The notes under the pieces are model-generated. The model did no database searches, was not told where the DNA came from, and was given only the letters and a program-made list of their open reading frames with translations. Of a stretch of 64,000 bases of DNA, positions 16,176 to 25,142 are shown piece by piece. The DNA is taken from contig JANRKD010000001.1 in assembly GCA_033763655.1 (NCBI GenBank), positions 124,001-188,000 of the forward strand. Reading direction: 5' to 3'. Within the stretch, counting starts at the first letter, position 1; each line of letters opens with the position of its first letter. Source of the stretch: QFOX01 sp033763655. Lineage in GTDB: Bacteria; Pseudomonadota; Alphaproteobacteria; Rickettsiales; UBA3002. The position numbers were made by a program, and so were the translations under genes.

Positions 16176-16654
16176 ATACAGAGCGGATAACTTCCCTCCG
16201 CCACAGGCGTAAGAAAAGCGGTTTTGCCAAACAGCGGCACGCCGAGATAGCCGCGCAGTTCGAGCTTGCCCTCGGCGTTACGGTGGATGCGCGCGCTGTA
16301 GGTCGTGCCGTTATTCGCTTTGTAGATTTCGCCGTCATAGACGCCCGCTTCCGCCGGGTCGGCACGCATGTCCCACATCACGCGGATGCCGCAGAGCGGG
16401 CGATCGCGCAGGCGCACATCAGGGTTGAGTGCATCGACCTGCAGCTTCGCATGGGGGTCGAGCCAGGCGATATGGCCGCACAAAGTTTCCGCATTTTTCG
16501 CGCAGGGTTTGATTTCCACCACCACGTCTTTCTTCTTCACCAGCCACAGGCCGGTGACATCCTTACTGCCGGGTGCAGCATCCTGCGCCGGCGCAGGCAT
16601 CGCGCTCAGGATAAGTGCCGCCGCAAACGCGCACGCAATGATGGGTTGTCGCAT
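16145..16654 (-). CDS. Secreted DUF2147 domain protein
   Basis: 169 residues. The N-terminal signal peptide is about 1-23, cleaved after PAPAQ or nearby. The rest is one DUF2147 domain: it opens VTGLWLVKKKDVVVEIKPC, and continues with LCGHIAWLDPH, GIRVMWDM and YDGEIYKANNGTTYSARI before LRGYLG. The family is periplasmic and of unknown biochemical role, often beside lipid or envelope genes. It is last in the minus-strand group hydroxylase-bCerS-nucleotidyltransferase-DUF2147 and starts 2 bp after the preceding stop, so it belongs to the sphingolipid transcription unit. It may bind or chaperone the lipid product, which is speculation. Confidence 0.82.
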   Translation of the reverse strand: MRQPIIACAFAAALILSAMPAPAQDAAPGSKDVTGLWLVKKKDVVVEIKPCAKNAETLCGHIAWLDPHAKLQVDALNPDVRLRDRPLCGIRVMWDMRADPAEAGVYDGEIYKANNGTTYSARIHRNAEGKLELRGYLGVPLFGKTAFLTPVAEGSYPLCIQRKARARKP

Positions 16655-16655
16655 G

Positions 16656-17408
16656 TTACACCGCCGTTTTCATGGTTCGTAATTGCAGTATTTCGCGCAC
16701 CAGCGCGAGGTCGCCGACGCGGTCAACATCTATCGCCGCGTGCGGGTCGTCGAGCATCACCGGGGCGACCTGTGCGCCGGTACGCCGCGCCAGCAGCGCC
16801 ACCACATCCTGCAGCGCCAACCGCCCAAGCGCATAGCGCAGCACGCTGCCGATGCCCAGCACCCGCAGCATCCGCCAGGGTGACTTGCGGTGCGCTTCCA
16901 TCTGCCGCCAGAAATCAACCAGCCCCAGCGCATTTTTGTTGCGCAGCAAAAACAGGTTGGCGCCGCTGAAACTGCCATCGGCAAAGCGCAGCCGCGTGCG
17001 GCGGTTGCGCGGGTAATGCTGCTGCACCAGCGCCAACGGCACCATACCGACGCAGACATCGCCGGGCAGCGTCGAGGCCTTCTGCAGGAACTGCGCGAGT
17101 ATTGCGGGCGTCAACAGCGGATGATCCGCCGTGGTGATGAGGACGGGGAACGCCACCTGCTCGAGCGCGCGCAGCACACTCATGCAGGGCGTGGCAGCGG
17201 TGGCGATGACCTGAACCCCCGGCGGCGCCTGCCGCAAACTGCCCGAGATAGAGACATCCGCGGCAGGCTGCCATTGCCTGAGCGTCGCCAGCACATGCGC
17301 CAGCATCGACTGCCCCGCAATCATGATTTCGGTTTTATTGGCCACCCCTTCCGCGATGGCCAGCGGATCGCCGCCCGGGCGCTCGCCCGCCAGTATCAGG
17401 ATATTCAT
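16656..17408 (-). CDS. MobA-like NTP transferase family protein
   Basis: 250 residues. It begins MNILILAGERPGGDPLA with a GT-A nucleotidyltransferase layout. The P-loop has diverged from LAGGxxxRxG to LAGERPGGD, and FPVLITTADHPLL carries the acidic metal ligand. It resembles MobA/IspD-like transferases of lipid gene clusters more than MobA itself, since a molybdopterin partner is absent. Start overlaps the stop of the ceramide synthase gene as ATGA. It probably supplies a second activated head-group precursor or acts on a phosphosugar. The substrate is unknown. Confidence 0.72.
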   Translation of the reverse strand: MNILILAGERPGGDPLAIAEGVANKTEIMIAGQSMLAHVLATLRQWQPAADVSISGSLRQAPPGVQVIATAATPCMSVLRALEQVAFPVLITTADHPLLTPAILAQFLQKASTLPGDVCVGMVPLALVQQHYPRNRRTRLRFADGSFSGANLFLLRNKNALGLVDFWRQMEAHRKSPWRMLRVLGIGSVLRYALGRLALQDVVALLARRTGAQVAPVMLDDPHAAIDVDRVGDLALVREILQLRTMKTAV

Positions 17409-18532
17409 GCCAGGCCTTTTTCGTAGAGTCGGTAACGCTTATAGCAGTGGCCACCGACCGCTTCAATCAGCCGAATCATCGGGGTGTTGTCGTCGAGTAT
17501 CCACGACATCTCGACCCAACGGATATTGCGCGCGAGGCAGGCCGTACGCACATCGCTGATGAGTTTTGCCGAAAGCGCCGCGCCGGTCACGCCGCTGCGA
17601 AACTGCGGGCGGATGCCCATCAGCAGCACCCGCACCGAACGCGCACCGCGCCACTTCAGCCGCAGCGCCAGCTTCAACCAGCCCCACGGCAGCAGCCTGC
17701 CGCGCAGGTCGCGGATGCTTTCCATGATATTGGGGAGTGCCATAATCATTGCGGCAGGCTCACCGTCGACGCTGGCAATTTGTGCCAGTTCCGGAATCAG
17801 CAACGGCTTTAGATTATGCGCCATGTAAGCAGTCTCGGCAGGCGTCATCGGGATAAAGCCCCAGTTATCGCACCAGGCCTCGTTGTAAATCATCAGCATC
17901 TGCGTCAGGTCGGCGCTGAGGTCGCGCAGCCTGAGGGGACGCTGCGTCAGCCCGGCGATGGTATGCGCCTGTTCGGCCAGCCGGGTTGCCGCGCGCGGGA
18001 AAGGTGTGCGCGTATCCATGTGGAACGCAAGCAAATCCCTCACGGGCGCATAGCCTGCCACCTCGACCTCCGCGCCCATCCAGGCAGGCGCATGGTTCAT
18101 CAGCAGGTAAGGCGGATGATCGAACCCTTCGACCAGCAGGCCGGATTCATCGTTGATGGAAAAACTATACGGCCCCACCACCCGCGCCGCGCCGCGCTGC
18201 TTCAGCCATGCCTCGGCGGCGACCAGCAGCGGCGCCACGATTTCAGGGCGCACCGCATCGAGAAAGCCGAAATGGCCGACCACAGGCTCGCCCGCGCGCT
18301 GCGCCATCTGGTCAATCTGCGCGCTGATGCGCCCGACCGGCCGCGCATTTTCGTAGGCCACGAAAAGCTGGTGCGCCGCATGCGCAAAATAGGGGTTTTT
18401 TGCACTGAGATGCGTGCGCATTTCAACATCAAGGCGGGGGATGAACTGCGCATCGTCGCGGTAAGCAAGGCGCGGCAGGCGGATAAAATCCCGCCGCCCG
18501 CGCGCGTCACTCACCGCGACAATGTCAATCAT
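17405..18532 (-). CDS. bcerS: Bacterial ceramide synthase candidate (GNAT-like acyltransferase, bCerS)
   Basis: 375 residues from ATG 18532, which overlaps the hydroxylase stop. It matches the large two-lobed GNAT-like family that includes Caulobacter bCerS. The opening region contains RLPRLAYRDDAQFIPRLD and KNPYFAHA, followed by QLFVAYENARPVGRISAQID and GHFGFLDA. It then reads RVVGPYSFSINDESGLLVEG, and near the end VEMSWILDDNTPMIRLIEAV. bCerS acylates the sphingoid base with a fatty acyl thioester. The location with spt, acpR and a hydroxylase supports this over a generic N-acetyltransferase. No membrane helix is obvious, unlike eukaryotic ceramide synthases. Confidence 0.78.
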   Translation of the reverse strand: MIDIVAVSDARGRRDFIRLPRLAYRDDAQFIPRLDVEMRTHLSAKNPYFAHAAHQLFVAYENARPVGRISAQIDQMAQRAGEPVVGHFGFLDAVRPEIVAPLLVAAEAWLKQRGAARVVGPYSFSINDESGLLVEGFDHPPYLLMNHAPAWMGAEVEVAGYAPVRDLLAFHMDTRTPFPRAATRLAEQAHTIAGLTQRPLRLRDLSADLTQMLMIYNEAWCDNWGFIPMTPAETAYMAHNLKPLLIPELAQIASVDGEPAAMIMALPNIMESIRDLRGRLLPWGWLKLALRLKWRGARSVRVLLMGIRPQFRSGVTGAALSAKLISDVRTACLARNIRWVEMSWILDDNTPMIRLIEAVGGHCYKRYRLYEKGLA

Positions 18533-19323
18533 GGCGCGACGGGGGCGATGCCCTGTTCCGCCTCGCGCTTGCGGCGCCCCACCCCAAGCGTCGCCGCTTC
18601 CTCGATATCGATATCGGGCGTATGGCGCGCCACCCACGGGTAGCGCCGCACTTCGTCAAGCGTGTAACCGAGATTGAACACCGTGCTGCTCACCGATTCG
18701 GTGCTGGGCCGGGCGCGGAAGGTGCGAAACAGGCGGTCGTAGAAATAGTTGGTGATGCCGAAATTGCTGCGCTCATCATGGAAGTGATGCTGCAGGTGCA
18801 GCTTCTTGATGCGCTGCACCCAACGCCAGCCGGGGCTGTATTTCAGGTGCTGGATGCAATGGCAGAATTCGTAAAACCCCGTCACCACCAGCCCGGTGGC
18901 AAAGGCCGCCGCCAGCCCGGCCACACCGCCAATCGCGTAACCCACCGGCATGGTCACCAGCGCGATGGTCGGCAAGGTGGTCAGCAGCGAGCCAAACAGC
19001 ACATCAAGGTCGTGTGGGTCGCGGTGGTGGTCGAAATGGATGCGTTTCCAGAGTAGCGCCGTCGCGGGGATGCGGTAGAGGAAGCGCCCATGCAGGATAT
19101 AGCGGTGCAGCCCGTACCACACGGCGGGATAAACCACGACGACAAACGCAGCGCTGAGCAGCAGCGGTGCCGCCGCCGTGGCGTAGAGGGCCGTCACCGC
19201 CAGCGCCACCAGCGTCAGCGCCATATACACATGGATGGTCGCATGGTGCAGGTAGGCGCTCCACAACCCGGGTAGGGTCAGGGCGTCGAGCCGGTGGTTA
19301 CTTTGCCAGAATGCGTGTGCCAT
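18529..19323 (-). CDS. Fatty acid hydroxylase / sterol desaturase family protein
   Basis: 264 residues, integral membrane di-iron oxygenase. Four histidine boxes bind the two irons: HRYILH at 73-78, HFDHH at 96-100, a single His in EFCHCIQH, and HLQHH ahead of HDE. Hydrophobic helices lie at about 33-68 and 105-150. In this cluster it most likely hydroxylates a sphingoid base or the ceramide acyl chain, as related C4- or 2-hydroxylases do in other organisms. It is first in the minus-strand unit that continues with bcerS; stop and start overlap. Position of hydroxylation cannot be deduced. Confidence 0.85.
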   Translation of the reverse strand: MAHAFWQSNHRLDALTLPGLWSAYLHHATIHVYMALTLVALAVTALYATAAAPLLLSAAFVVVVYPAVWYGLHRYILHGRFLYRIPATALLWKRIHFDHHRDPHDLDVLFGSLLTTLPTIALVTMPVGYAIGGVAGLAAAFATGLVVTGFYEFCHCIQHLKYSPGWRWVQRIKKLHLQHHFHDERSNFGITNYFYDRLFRTFRARPSTESVSSTVFNLGYTLDEVRRYPWVARHTPDIDIEEAATLGVGRRKREAEQGIAPVAP

Positions 19324-19416
19324 GCGGCGCCCCTCGTCGTTGAATCCGGGGCCGCTTATAGCGCGCGAACCCCCATCGGCTCAAGCAAAAACCGCGAGCA
19401 AAAACCTTGCCTGCGT

Positions 19417-20490
19417 TCAGGCTTTCCAGTGCAGCAGCACCCAGTTGCCAACCACCGCGCCCAGCACCATCGGCGCCCAGGCGGCCAGCACCGGCGGCAA
19501 CAGCCCGGTTTCCCCGAGCGAGGCCAGCAATTGCTGCAGCACATAAAACAGAAACCCAACCATGATGCAGCCGAAGCTGACCATCAGCATGCGGTTGCGG
19601 CGAGCAAGCTGCAGGCCGATGGGCGCGGCAATCAGCAGCATGATGAGCGAGCTGAACGGGTAGGCCAGCTTGCGGTGAAACCAGAACGCATAGGGCCGCG
19701 AGGTGTCGTCCTTCGCATCGGTTCTGTCCATCAGCAGCAGCAGGTCGTTGTAGCTCAGTTCCTCCTCGCGCACGCCGATAAGGTTCAGGGTTCCCGGGTC
19801 AAACGGCAGCCTCTTTTCCTCGACCAGCGTCTGGGCGGCGCTGTCGCCGCCGACATCGCTCATCTCGCGCACGCCATGCATCATCCAGACGCCATTTTCA
19901 TACACGGCGGAATCCGCCGCAAGGTAATGGCGAATGATGTTTTTTTCGTCGCGCTCCAGCAGCACAATATCGCGCAGGGCGCGGCCATGGTTGGTGATGG
20001 CGCCAACCCGCATGAACAGGTTGCCGTCGGACACCCAATCGGTGGCGACCCGCACCGTGCCGGCCGTCGGTTTCCCCCTGTAATCCTGCTGCTGCCAGCG
20101 GTAAAGCGTGGCCGAACTATGCGGCAGCAGCGTGTTGGCGAAGGCCAGATGCATGAAGGCGATGAGCGCCGTCGCCGCCGCCAGCACCCCAAGGACAGCA
20201 TGGACCGGAATCCCGACCGCATGCAGGATGACCATCTCGTGCGACAGCACCATGCGCGCCAGCAGCGCCATCGCCGCAATCAGCACGGCGAGCGGCAACA
20301 CAAAGCTGAGTATCTGCTGCACGCGCAGCCCGGTATATTGCCACAACGGCAGTAACTCGCCCGGGTGGGATTTGAGCACATTATCGGCATTGGCCAGCAA
20401 ATCGAACACCATCAGGATGCCGCCAAGCGCCAGCAGCACCATCAGCCATTGCATAAAAAACCGCGAGAGCACGCTGAGAATGAGGGTCAT
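19417..20490 (-). CDS. lptG: LPS export ABC transporter permease LptG
   Basis: 357 residues from ATG 20490, which overlaps the lptF stop (ATGA). YjgP/YjgQ family permease: N-terminal helices in the first 105 residues, a periplasmic jelly-roll-like segment (about 130-260) and three helices at the C-terminus, with LIMLLIAAPIGLQLARRN as the coupling region. With LptF it forms the membrane part of the LptB2FG extractor that moves lipopolysaccharide from the inner membrane to the LptC-A bridge. It directly precedes the sphingolipid hydroxylase on the same strand (93-bp gap). Confidence 0.92.
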   Translation of the reverse strand: MTLILSVLSRFFMQWLMVLLALGGILMVFDLLANADNVLKSHPGELLPLWQYTGLRVQQILSFVLPLAVLIAAMALLARMVLSHEMVILHAVGIPVHAVLGVLAAATALIAFMHLAFANTLLPHSSATLYRWQQQDYRGKPTAGTVRVATDWVSDGNLFMRVGAITNHGRALRDIVLLERDEKNIIRHYLAADSAVYENGVWMMHGVREMSDVGGDSAAQTLVEEKRLPFDPGTLNLIGVREEELSYNDLLLLMDRTDAKDDTSRPYAFWFHRKLAYPFSSLIMLLIAAPIGLQLARRNRMLMVSFGCIMVGFLFYVLQQLLASLGETGLLPPVLAAWAPMVLGAVVGNWVLLHWKA

Positions 20491-21632
20491 GGCTGCGGCA
20501 CCGATTTTGCAAACCACGCCGCGCTGCGCGGGAAATAATTGCGGTAGGCCAGCAACAGCAGAGCAAGGGTGAGCAGTAGCAGCCACGGCCCCCATAGCGC
20601 GACATAGGGCGACAGTTTGCCGCTACCTGCCAGTGCCTGCCCGAAACCAAGGATTTTCTGATACAGCACCAGCGCCACCAGCCCCACCGCGAGCCCATAG
20701 GCACGGCCACTGCGGTTGCCGCCAATCAGCGCCAGCGGGATCGCCAGCATCACCAGCAGCGGCACCGAGGCCGCCTGCACCAGCCGCATATGCAACTCGG
20801 CGCGGCGCTGGGCCTCCGTCGCCTCAAGCGCCACCCCCGCCACGCCGCCACGCAGCAATTCGATCAGATTCAGCTCGCGCTTATCCTGCCCGCGCGCACC
20901 ATAGGGTTTGGGCGGGGTGAGCGCCGGGCTCCACGCATACTGGTTGAAGGCGATGAACTCCGCCTTACCCTGCCCATGCTCGCGGATGATGCTGCCGTCG
21001 TATAATTGCAGGCCGACGGGCTGCCCGGGCTGCATCACCACCACCGCCCGGTCGGCGGAAATCAGGGTGCGCCCCCCGTCGCGGTCCTGCGCTTCCGAGA
21101 AAAAGCCACGGATAACCGCCGGCTCTCCCGGCTCGACCGCCTCAATCCGCATCACCAGCCGGTCGCTCAGGCGCTGGAAGGCGTGCGGGCGCAACTGCAC
21201 CTGCTGCTGGGTCTGGCGAATCAGGTGGTATTCCGCGCGGAAAGCATAACGGCTGTAGGGCTGCGCCACCGCCACCAGCAGCAGCAGCACCGCCGCCAGC
21301 GCCAGCGCCAGCGCGAACACCGGGCGCAACACCTGCAGCAGCGAACTGCCGCTGGCATGGAATATCACCATTTCCGATTGCTCGTGCAGCCGCCGCACCG
21401 TCAGCATCACCGCAAGGAACAGCGCCGCCGGAATCGCCAGCCCGAGATAATGCGGTTGCAGGTAAAACAGCAGCAGAAACGCCTGCGGAATCGGCGCGCC
21501 GGCGGTCGTCACCTCATCGACCAGCCGCAGCAACCGCTCCAGCGAGAGCGCCAGCACCAGAATCAGCACCACAAAAACAAACATGGTCAGGATGCGTTTG
21601 AGGAGATAGCGATCAATCAACGAGGGGCCCAT
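20487..21632 (-). CDS. lptF: LPS export ABC transporter permease LptF
   Basis: 381 residues from ATG 21632 (MGPSLIDRYLLKRILTM); a longer frame from 21674 is unlikely. Six membrane helices in two groups flank a periplasmic domain. The helix pair with LYFLQPHYLG-like order (reads LLFYLQPHYLGLAIPAAL), HEQSEMVIFHASG and, near the end, AIPLALIGGNRSGRAYG are family hallmarks. It is the partner of lptG, translationally coupled. It transports lipopolysaccharide, so the organism is predicted to have an LPS-bearing outer membrane in addition to sphingolipids. Confidence 0.92.
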   Translation of the reverse strand: MGPSLIDRYLLKRILTMFVFVVLILVLALSLERLLRLVDEVTTAGAPIPQAFLLLFYLQPHYLGLAIPAALFLAVMLTVRRLHEQSEMVIFHASGSSLLQVLRPVFALALALAAVLLLLVAVAQPYSRYAFRAEYHLIRQTQQQVQLRPHAFQRLSDRLVMRIEAVEPGEPAVIRGFFSEAQDRDGGRTLISADRAVVVMQPGQPVGLQLYDGSIIREHGQGKAEFIAFNQYAWSPALTPPKPYGARGQDKRELNLIELLRGGVAGVALEATEAQRRAELHMRLVQAASVPLLVMLAIPLALIGGNRSGRAYGLAVGLVALVLYQKILGFGQALAGSGKLSPYVALWGPWLLLLTLALLLLAYRNYFPRSAAWFAKSVPQP

Positions 21633-21688
21633 TTGGCGAGCCTTAGAGGAAAAAACGCCCCCTCGCCACGACAAAATCTACCCGCGCT

Positions 21689-22153
21689 TTAGGCAGCCTC
21701 GACAGGACGGCGCGGCATCAGCACCGTCGTTACCGATTCCATCACCAGTTCGTCGTGCTGATTGTAAGTGCGCACCTTGTATTTGACGATGCCACGATCG
21801 GGCCGTGTCGCCGAGGGGCGCATGCTGAGGATGGTCAGGGTGACATGCAGCGTGTCCCCCGGATAGACCGGACGCGGCCAGCGTACGGATTCGAGGCCCA
21901 TCCCCACGACACCCGCCGCAATGCGCGCGAAATCGCTCGACAGCTTGAGGCGCATGGAAATCGCCGCCGTATGCCAGCCGCTCACCACCATGGCGCCGAA
22001 CAGGCTGTCTTTTGCCAACTCTTCATCGAGATGCTGCGCCTGTGGGTCATAGGCCTGCGCGAAGGCAATCGCGTGATCCTTGTCGATACGGTAATGGTCG
22101 GTGGTGAGCACCTGCCCGACGTGGAAATCTTCGTAGTAAAGCACCCCGGACAT
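21689..22153 (-). CDS. MaoC-like dehydratase (single hot-dog)
   Basis: 154 residues from ATG 22153, preceded by GGAGGGG; two upstream in-frame ATGs are alternatives. MaoC/(R)-hydratase fold: YYEDFHVGQVLTTDHYRI, the catalytic-type block AQAYDPQAQHLDEE (Asp and His), then GWHTAAISMRL and a C-terminal VMESVTTVLMPRR. It probably hydrates an enoyl-CoA or related acyl thioester. It diverges from the leucine/isovalerate operon with about 100 bp between the starts, so it may be coregulated with that operon. Confidence 0.85.
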   Translation of the reverse strand: MSGVLYYEDFHVGQVLTTDHYRIDKDHAIAFAQAYDPQAQHLDEELAKDSLFGAMVVSGWHTAAISMRLKLSSDFARIAAGVVGMGLESVRWPRPVYPGDTLHVTLTILSMRPSATRPDRGIVKYKVRTYNQHDELVMESVTTVLMPRRPVEAA

Positions 22154-22257
22154 CCGCCCCTCCATGTTGCACTGCGTCATGTATCACGAGTTGCATTCGC
22201 TGTAAAAACAGATATTTTGCGACTCCCATTTCAGCGTGGCCTGCGCAAAGGAGTACG

Positions 22258-23934
22258 ATGCCTGATTCGCAAACGATACCGTGGCTTGACGGCATGACTA
22301 TCGGTGCGGTGCTGGCTGAAACCGCGCAGCGCTTCCCATCGCGCGAGGCGATTGTCTTTGCCGATGCGCATACGCGCATGAATTACGCGGAATATGCCGC
22401 AGCGGCGCGTGCGGTGGGCAAGGGGCTGCTGGCGCTGGGCATCAAACCGGGAGAGCATATCGGCGTCTGGGCGACCAACATCCCGCAATGGGTGCTGCTG
22501 CAATATGGCGCGGCGAGTGTCGGCATCGTGCTCGTTACCATCAACCCCGCCTACCGCCCGTTCGAGCTTTCCTACACGCTCAACCAGAGCGACATTGTGG
22601 CGCTGTTCCTTACCGATACCTTCAAAAGCTCGGATTACTACGCGATTTTTGCCGAGGTCTGCCCCGAGATTCACACGGCGCATGGCGGCGAGATCCGCAG
22701 CGCCAATTTCCCGAAGCTGCGTTATACGGTGGCGATGAAACCCGCCGCACCGCAGGGCTACCTGCCGTGGGAGGAAATGCTCGCCGCCGGACGCAGCGTC
22801 GAGGACAGCACCGTCGATGCCATCGCCCGTGGCCTGCACGCGAACGATGTCATCAATATCCAGTACACGTCGGGGACGACGGGCTTCCCGAAAGCAGCGA
22901 TGCTCACCCACCGCAACATCCTGATGAATGCATGGTATGTCACCGGCTGTCAGGAAATCACCGAGCATGACCGCATGTGTGTGCCGGTGCCGTTCTACCA
23001 TTGCTTTGGTTGCGTCATGGGCTCGCTCGGCGCGATGGTACGCGGCGCGGCGCTGGTTATTCCGGCGGAATATTTCAGCCCCACCGCCACCCTTTCCACC
23101 CTCGCGGCGGAGCGTTGCACCACGCTCTACGGCGTGCCGACCATGTTCGTCGCCATGCTCGAAGCCATGACGCAAACACCCTACGACCTTGGCGCACTGC
23201 GCAGTGGCATCATGGCAGGCAGCCCCTGCCCGATTGATGTCATGCGGCGCGTCATCGACGACATGGGCTGCCGCGAGATTACTATTGCGTATGGGCAGAC
23301 GGAAACCTCGCCGGTGGTGACGCAGAGCGTAACCGCCGACCCGATCGAACTGCGGGTGGAAACGGTCGGGCGGCCCTTGCCGGGCGTTATGATTAAAATC
23401 ATCGACCCGGAAACCGGCGCCACCCTGCCTGACGGCCAGCAGGGCGAGCTGTGCGCGCGCGGGCACACCACCATGCGCGGCTATTACAAAAACCCCGATT
23501 CCACCGCGCAGGCACTCGATGCTGAGGGCTGGGTGCATACTGGCGACCTCGCAGTGCGCCGCGCCGATGGCTGCTTCAAAATCACCGGCCGCCTGAAGGA
23601 TATGGTCATCCGTGGCGGCGAAAATATTTATCCGCGCGAAATCGAGGAGTTTCTGTTCACCCACCCGGCAATCAGTCAGGCTGCTGTGTTCGGCGTGCCG
23701 GATGCGAAATACGGCGAGGAGCTGTGCGCCTGGGTGCAACTGCATCACGGCGCGGCGGCGAGCGAAGAGGAAATCCGTGCCTTCTGCAAGCAAAGTCTGG
23801 CGCATTACAAGGTGCCGCGCTATGTTCGCCTCGTGACCGAGTTTCCAACCACGGTCAGCGGAAAAATCCAGAAATTCAAAATGCGGGAGGATATGTGCGC
23901 GCAGCTCAATCTCAACGAACAGAGGACGGCATGA
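22258..23934 (+). CDS. Acyl-CoA synthetase (AMP-forming), isovalerate/medium-chain type candidate
   Basis: 558 residues. ANL-superfamily motifs are complete: the P-loop YTSGTTGFPKAAMLTHRN with its lysine, YGQTETSP as the adenine motif, GWVHTGDLAVRRADG, and the hinge and A8 motif GRLKDMVIRGGENIYPREIE. Unlike the acyl-AMP ligase at 7153, this is a CoA ligase. As first gene of the leucine catabolic operon it is well placed to make isovaleryl-CoA from free isovalerate formed by the aldehyde dehydrogenase encoded two genes downstream. Its stop overlaps the start of the dehydrogenase gene (ATGA). Confidence 0.88.
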   Translation: MPDSQTIPWLDGMTIGAVLAETAQRFPSREAIVFADAHTRMNYAEYAAAARAVGKGLLALGIKPGEHIGVWATNIPQWVLLQYGAASVGIVLVTINPAYRPFELSYTLNQSDIVALFLTDTFKSSDYYAIFAEVCPEIHTAHGGEIRSANFPKLRYTVAMKPAAPQGYLPWEEMLAAGRSVEDSTVDAIARGLHANDVINIQYTSGTTGFPKAAMLTHRNILMNAWYVTGCQEITEHDRMCVPVPFYHCFGCVMGSLGAMVRGAALVIPAEYFSPTATLSTLAAERCTTLYGVPTMFVAMLEAMTQTPYDLGALRSGIMAGSPCPIDVMRRVIDDMGCREITIAYGQTETSPVVTQSVTADPIELRVETVGRPLPGVMIKIIDPETGATLPDGQQGELCARGHTTMRGYYKNPDSTAQALDAEGWVHTGDLAVRRADGCFKITGRLKDMVIRGGENIYPREIEEFLFTHPAISQAAVFGVPDAKYGEELCAWVQLHHGAAASEEEIRAFCKQSLAHYKVPRYVRLVTEFPTTVSGKIQKFKMREDMCAQLNLNEQRTA

Positions 23935-25100
23935 CGGCGCAAACTCAGGCATTCGACCTTCCCGAAATGCACCAGATGCTGCGCGACACGGTGCGCAAAT
24001 TTGCTGAAAGCGAAATCGCGCCCGTCGCCCGCGCGCTCGACGAAAAAGGCGAATTCTCCGAATCGCTGACCCGCAAAATGGGCGAACTCGGTCTGTTTGG
24101 CATTATCGTGCCCGAGGAATATGGCGGCCACGGCATGGATTACCTCGCCTATGCAGTGGTCTGCGAGGAAATCGCCCGCATCGACGGCTCGCAGGCGGCT
24201 ACCATCACTGCGCACAATTCTCTTGGCATCAGTCCGCTTTATTATTTCGGCAACGCCGCGCAGCGCAAAAAATACCTGCCGCAGCTCTGCACCGGCGAGA
24301 AGCTCTGGGCCTTCGGCCTGACCGAGCCGGGCGCAGGGTCGGACTCGCGCGGCAGCAAAACCACCGCTAAAAAAGTGGATGGCGGCTGGGTCATTAACGG
24401 CGCAAAAATCTTCATCACCAACGGCGCGACGCGCATGAATGCAGGCGTCACCGTGCAGGCCGTCACCGGCAGCAAGGGCGAAGGCAAGCCCGAGCTTTCC
24501 TGCTTTATCGTCGAGGCAGGCAGCAAGGGCTTCACCGCCCGCGCCATGCACGGCAAGCTGATGTGGCGCGCTTCGGATACGTCGGAACTGTATTTCGACG
24601 ACGTGTTCGTGCCCGACGAAAACCTGCTGGGCAAACAGGGCGACGGCAGCAAGCAGATGCTGGCCACGCTTGATCGCGGCAAGCTTGGCATCGCCGCCAT
24701 GGGCGTGGGTTGCGCGCAGGGTGCTTACGAAAAAGCGCTGGCCTACGCGAAGGAGCGGCGGCAGTTCAACCAGCCTATCGCGCGGTTCCAGAGCATCGCC
24801 TTCGCGCTCGCCGACATGCACATGAAAATCGAGCTGGCCCGCACCTACCTCTACAAGGCCTGCTGGCTGGCCGATACCGGAAAACCCTTCACCAAAGAAG
24901 CCGCGATGGCCAAACTCTACAGCTCGGAAATCGCGGGCGAAGTGAGCGATATGGCGGTGCAAATTCATGGTGGCTATGGGCTGATGGAAGAGTACGATGT
25001 GGCGCGGTTCTGGCGCGACCATCGGCTGCTGCGCATCGGCGAGGGCACCTCGGAAATCCAGCGGCTGATTATCTCGCGGCTGATCGGCTGCGCGGAATAA
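23931..25100 (+). CDS. Acyl-CoA dehydrogenase
   Basis: 389 residues from ATG 23931, overlapping the preceding stop. FAD flavoenzyme with the signatures GAGSDSRGSKTTA and GYGLMEEYDVARFWRDHR. The catalytic base position reads RIGEGTSEIQR, with a glutamate as in butyryl- and medium-chain dehydrogenases. Classical isovaleryl-CoA dehydrogenase has alanine there and its base in another helix. In this operon the expected reaction is isovaleryl-CoA to 3-methylcrotonyl-CoA, but the glutamate suggests it may be a broader branched/short-chain enzyme. Electrons pass to electron-transfer flavoprotein. Confidence 0.9.
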   Translation: MTAQTQAFDLPEMHQMLRDTVRKFAESEIAPVARALDEKGEFSESLTRKMGELGLFGIIVPEEYGGHGMDYLAYAVVCEEIARIDGSQAATITAHNSLGISPLYYFGNAAQRKKYLPQLCTGEKLWAFGLTEPGAGSDSRGSKTTAKKVDGGWVINGAKIFITNGATRMNAGVTVQAVTGSKGEGKPELSCFIVEAGSKGFTARAMHGKLMWRASDTSELYFDDVFVPDENLLGKQGDGSKQMLATLDRGKLGIAAMGVGCAQGAYEKALAYAKERRQFNQPIARFQSIAFALADMHMKIELARTYLYKACWLADTGKPFTKEAAMAKLYSSEIAGEVSDMAVQIHGGYGLMEEYDVARFWRDHRLLRIGEGTSEIQRLIISRLIGCAE

Positions 25101-25142
25101 CCGGCCCGATAACAACGGCACAGACGGCATAAAAGGGAGAGT

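Noticed and set aside
16656..17408. Molybdenum cofactor guanylyltransferase MobA
   Set aside because: Only distant MobA-like layout with a diverged P-loop; no molybdenum cofactor genes nearby and coupling to the ceramide synthase gene.
22231..23952. 573-codon minus-strand open frame
   Set aside because: Lies entirely antisense to the acyl-CoA synthetase, has arginine/histidine-rich low-information composition and no motif; a shadow caused by GC-rich codon bias.
23820..25130. 436-codon minus-strand open frame
   Set aside because: Antisense to the acyl-CoA dehydrogenase with no family signal.
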